From NCBI GenBank assembly GCA_036971475.1, contig JBAIZL010000006.1, forward strand, positions 7,868,501-7,932,500: 64,000 nt of DNA, written 5' to 3'. Origin of the DNA: Prosapia bicincta (Eukaryota; Arthropoda; Insecta; Hemiptera; Cercopidae). A model generated the notes under the pieces. It saw only the letters and a list, made by a program, of their open reading frames with translations. It ran no database searches and was not told the DNA's origin. Shown piece after piece: positions 62,079-64,000 of the stretch (its first letter is position 1; each line of letters opens with the position of its first letter). The translations under genes and the position numbers were made by a program.

Positions 62079-62539
62079 ATTCATAAGTAGTAAAAGAGTG
62101 TTTAAAACTATTGCTATAAAAATTATAAACATAAACCTGGTTATATTTAGAATCTAGTATTCCTCCATATTAGGAATGGTTGTGAACACCATTTTCTCCT
62201 ACTGAATACAGTATTTGGTTTAATTATATTTGTTTTTATAAAGAAAATGTTCAATGGTATATTGAATGGTAGTTTTGTGCAAAAGCAGTTTAGCCTACTT
62301 ACTCACCAAAGAGGCTATGGGTGACGACCTTTAGAAGCATACATAAGAGTTTAAAATAGGAAAATTTACGTATTGCAGTGTATAGTCCTTCCCTTAAAAA
62401 TTTGTTTGTGCTCTCCAAAAGTAAAACAATAATCAACAAAATCTCACAACTCTGTTACGGTATGTAACAAATTTAGGGTGACATAAGCAATAAAAAAATA
62501 ATCACAGATTTATATAAGTAAGAATTATAACAAGTAGAA
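62079..62539. other. No gene seen
   Basis: A+T-rich spacer between the 102-bp duplication and the minisatellite. Confidence 0.5.
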
Positions 62540-63072
62540 ACAGTCAGTTGGTACTGAGGTAGTACAAACAGTCATATGGTACTGAGGTAGTACAAACAGT
62601 CATATGGTACTGATGTGGTACACACAGTTAGATGGTACTGAGGTAGTGCAAACAGTCAGATGGTACTGAGGTAGTACAAGCAGTCATATGGTACTGAGGT
62701 AGTACAAACAGTCAGATGGTACTGAGGTAGTACAAGCAGTCAGATGGTACTGAGGTAGTACAAACAGTCATATGGTACTGAGGTAGTACAAACAGTCATA
62801 TGGTACTGAGGTAGTACAAACAGTCAGATGGTACTGAGGTAGTACAAACAGTCAGATGGTACTGAGGTAGTACAAACAGTCAGATGGTACTGAGGTAGTA
62901 CAAACAGTCAGATGGTACTGAGGTAGTACAAACAGTCATATGGTACTGAGGTAGTACAAACAGTCATATGGTACTGAGGTAGTACAAACAGTCATATGGT
63001 ACTGAGGTAGTACAAACAGTCAGATGGTACTGAGGTAGTACAAACAGTCAGATAAGGTAGTACAAACAGTCA
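62540..63072. repeat. Minisatellite, 28-bp unit, about 19 copies
   Basis: The unit is ACAGTCATATGGTACTGAGG plus TAGTACAA. The main variation is CATATGG versus CAGATGG. The last unit is truncated (CAGATAAGG). Confidence 0.97.
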
Positions 63073-64000
63073 ATCTAGACACATATAATGACCTATCTGT
63101 TTATACTTCACAAAATAAATTCAAGCCGTTATTTTACAACTATCTGTAAATAAGGTAGATTACACTCTTTCTAGATTTAGAAATAGAACGACTTCCAAAT
63201 ATAGTATTCTAGGATTATATGATTAGGATTTAAATTTTTAATAACATTTTTAATACATTTAATAATAAAAACAGGGAGCTTTTTAAGGTAAAAATGAAAT
63301 TAATTTCCTTTCATAAACAACGAAGTACAAAGGAAGAAGTTTTTTTATATAAAAAGTTTTGTTTCAAGGAATTTTATCCAACCTCAAGTTCAAAGTAAAA
63401 TAAAAGACCTTTTTATCCTCGATTAAACGTTTGAAAGGGATTTGAATATCTTGAGTTACTTTTGTAACGCTTCAACTTAAAAAAAACTAAGGGTTTTTAT
63501 TAAGGTCACTGAGTAACCCTTAATGTGTTGTATAATCTACTCACAGACATTTCTTTGAGGAAAGTTTATCTATGTTATTCAAATCTTCTGAAGTACTGCA
63601 TTTTTGCTTACTCTGATAATTTTAATTTTGTCGTCTAGAGTTCCCACAGAGATGTTAAATGCGCGGTAAGATTTATACACTTTGTGAGAAATACAATGAA
63701 TACATTTATCATAATATGTTTATTCAGAAAATATAAATCCATCTAGTGAATTATGGTTATAAGTAATCAAAGTATATGATCTTGATAATTTACCGTTCAG
63801 AGTTTGAATGCTGCTATAATTTAGCTGTGATATTGCTTTATTTCTTTATGACACACCGAAGATCATGATGTATTTCCTTAAAGGCTCTTTTCTATTTTGC
63901 AAACTCATTAGATTTATATATCAAGAAACCATTTAAACATTTATTTATAATGTAGATGTGCGAAACATACTCAAGCATTAGATACATTATGAGTTAGTAA
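63073..64000. other. No gene seen
   Basis: A+T-rich to the end of the window. No exon or repeat recognised. Confidence 0.5.

Overview
The window is nuclear DNA of an animal, most likely an insect. I judge this from its strongly A+T-rich composition, long (TA)n, (GT)n and (GA)n microsatellites, intron-like splice signals, and remnants of typical arthropod transposons: Tigger/pogo, piggyBac-like, jockey-like, an I-group LINE with RNase H, and Penelope-like. I cannot fix the order. It is gene-poor. The only coding segments I would defend are two short plus-strand exons, at 6554-6682 and 27400-27651. Each encodes a small single-pass membrane protein with a basic tail. Each starts a few bases after a splice acceptor and is followed closely by AATAAA. 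Both look like 3'-terminal exons whose upstream exons I cannot place.

Layout. 1-5 kb: microsatellites and palindromic repeats. 6.1-6.8 kb: a small inverted-repeat element, a GT-rich tract and the first membrane-protein exon. 9.9-11.9 kb: a large foldback element and a Penelope-like GIY-YIG endonuclease remnant. 13.1-14.6 kb: a decayed Tigger-type transposon with recognisable TIRs. 14.9-17.8 kb: two adjacent tandem arrays (about 42-bp and 25-bp units). 19.3-20.2 kb: a second pogo/Tigger-type element. 21-22.6 kb: a dispersed repeat and a near-perfect palindrome. 27.4 kb: the second membrane-protein exon. 30.1-31.8 kb: a splice-donor candidate and a piggyBac-like remnant. 32.1 kb: another palindrome. 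34.2-35.1 kb: a jockey-like reverse transcriptase fragment. 36.5-40.3 kb: a nearly complete but dead LINE lying between two (TA)n tracts. 46-50 kb: a purine-rich block without clear genes. 50.2-51.3 kb: a third Tigger-type element. 57.9-61.5 kb: three tandem copies of a 1.28-kb repeat. 62.5-63.1 kb: a 28-bp minisatellite.

The most interesting signal is a recurrent structured motif: CTGANGA, one unpaired base, a 5-6 bp stem with a short loop, GAAA, and then a self-complementary sequence (ACGCGT, AAGCTT, ATGTACAT or ACGT). It appears about fourteen times on both strands in at least four different repeat contexts. Its central stem changes sequence while keeping pairing, and flanking bases can often form a further short stem. 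This is the layout of a hammerhead ribozyme with a very short, palindromic stem III, apart from one extra base before stem II. Penelope-like elements are known carriers of hammerhead ribozymes, and a Penelope-type endonuclease remnant lies in this window. Several copies are followed 55-95 bases later by a (TA)n tract, which suggests that many TA microsatellites here mark retroelement ends.
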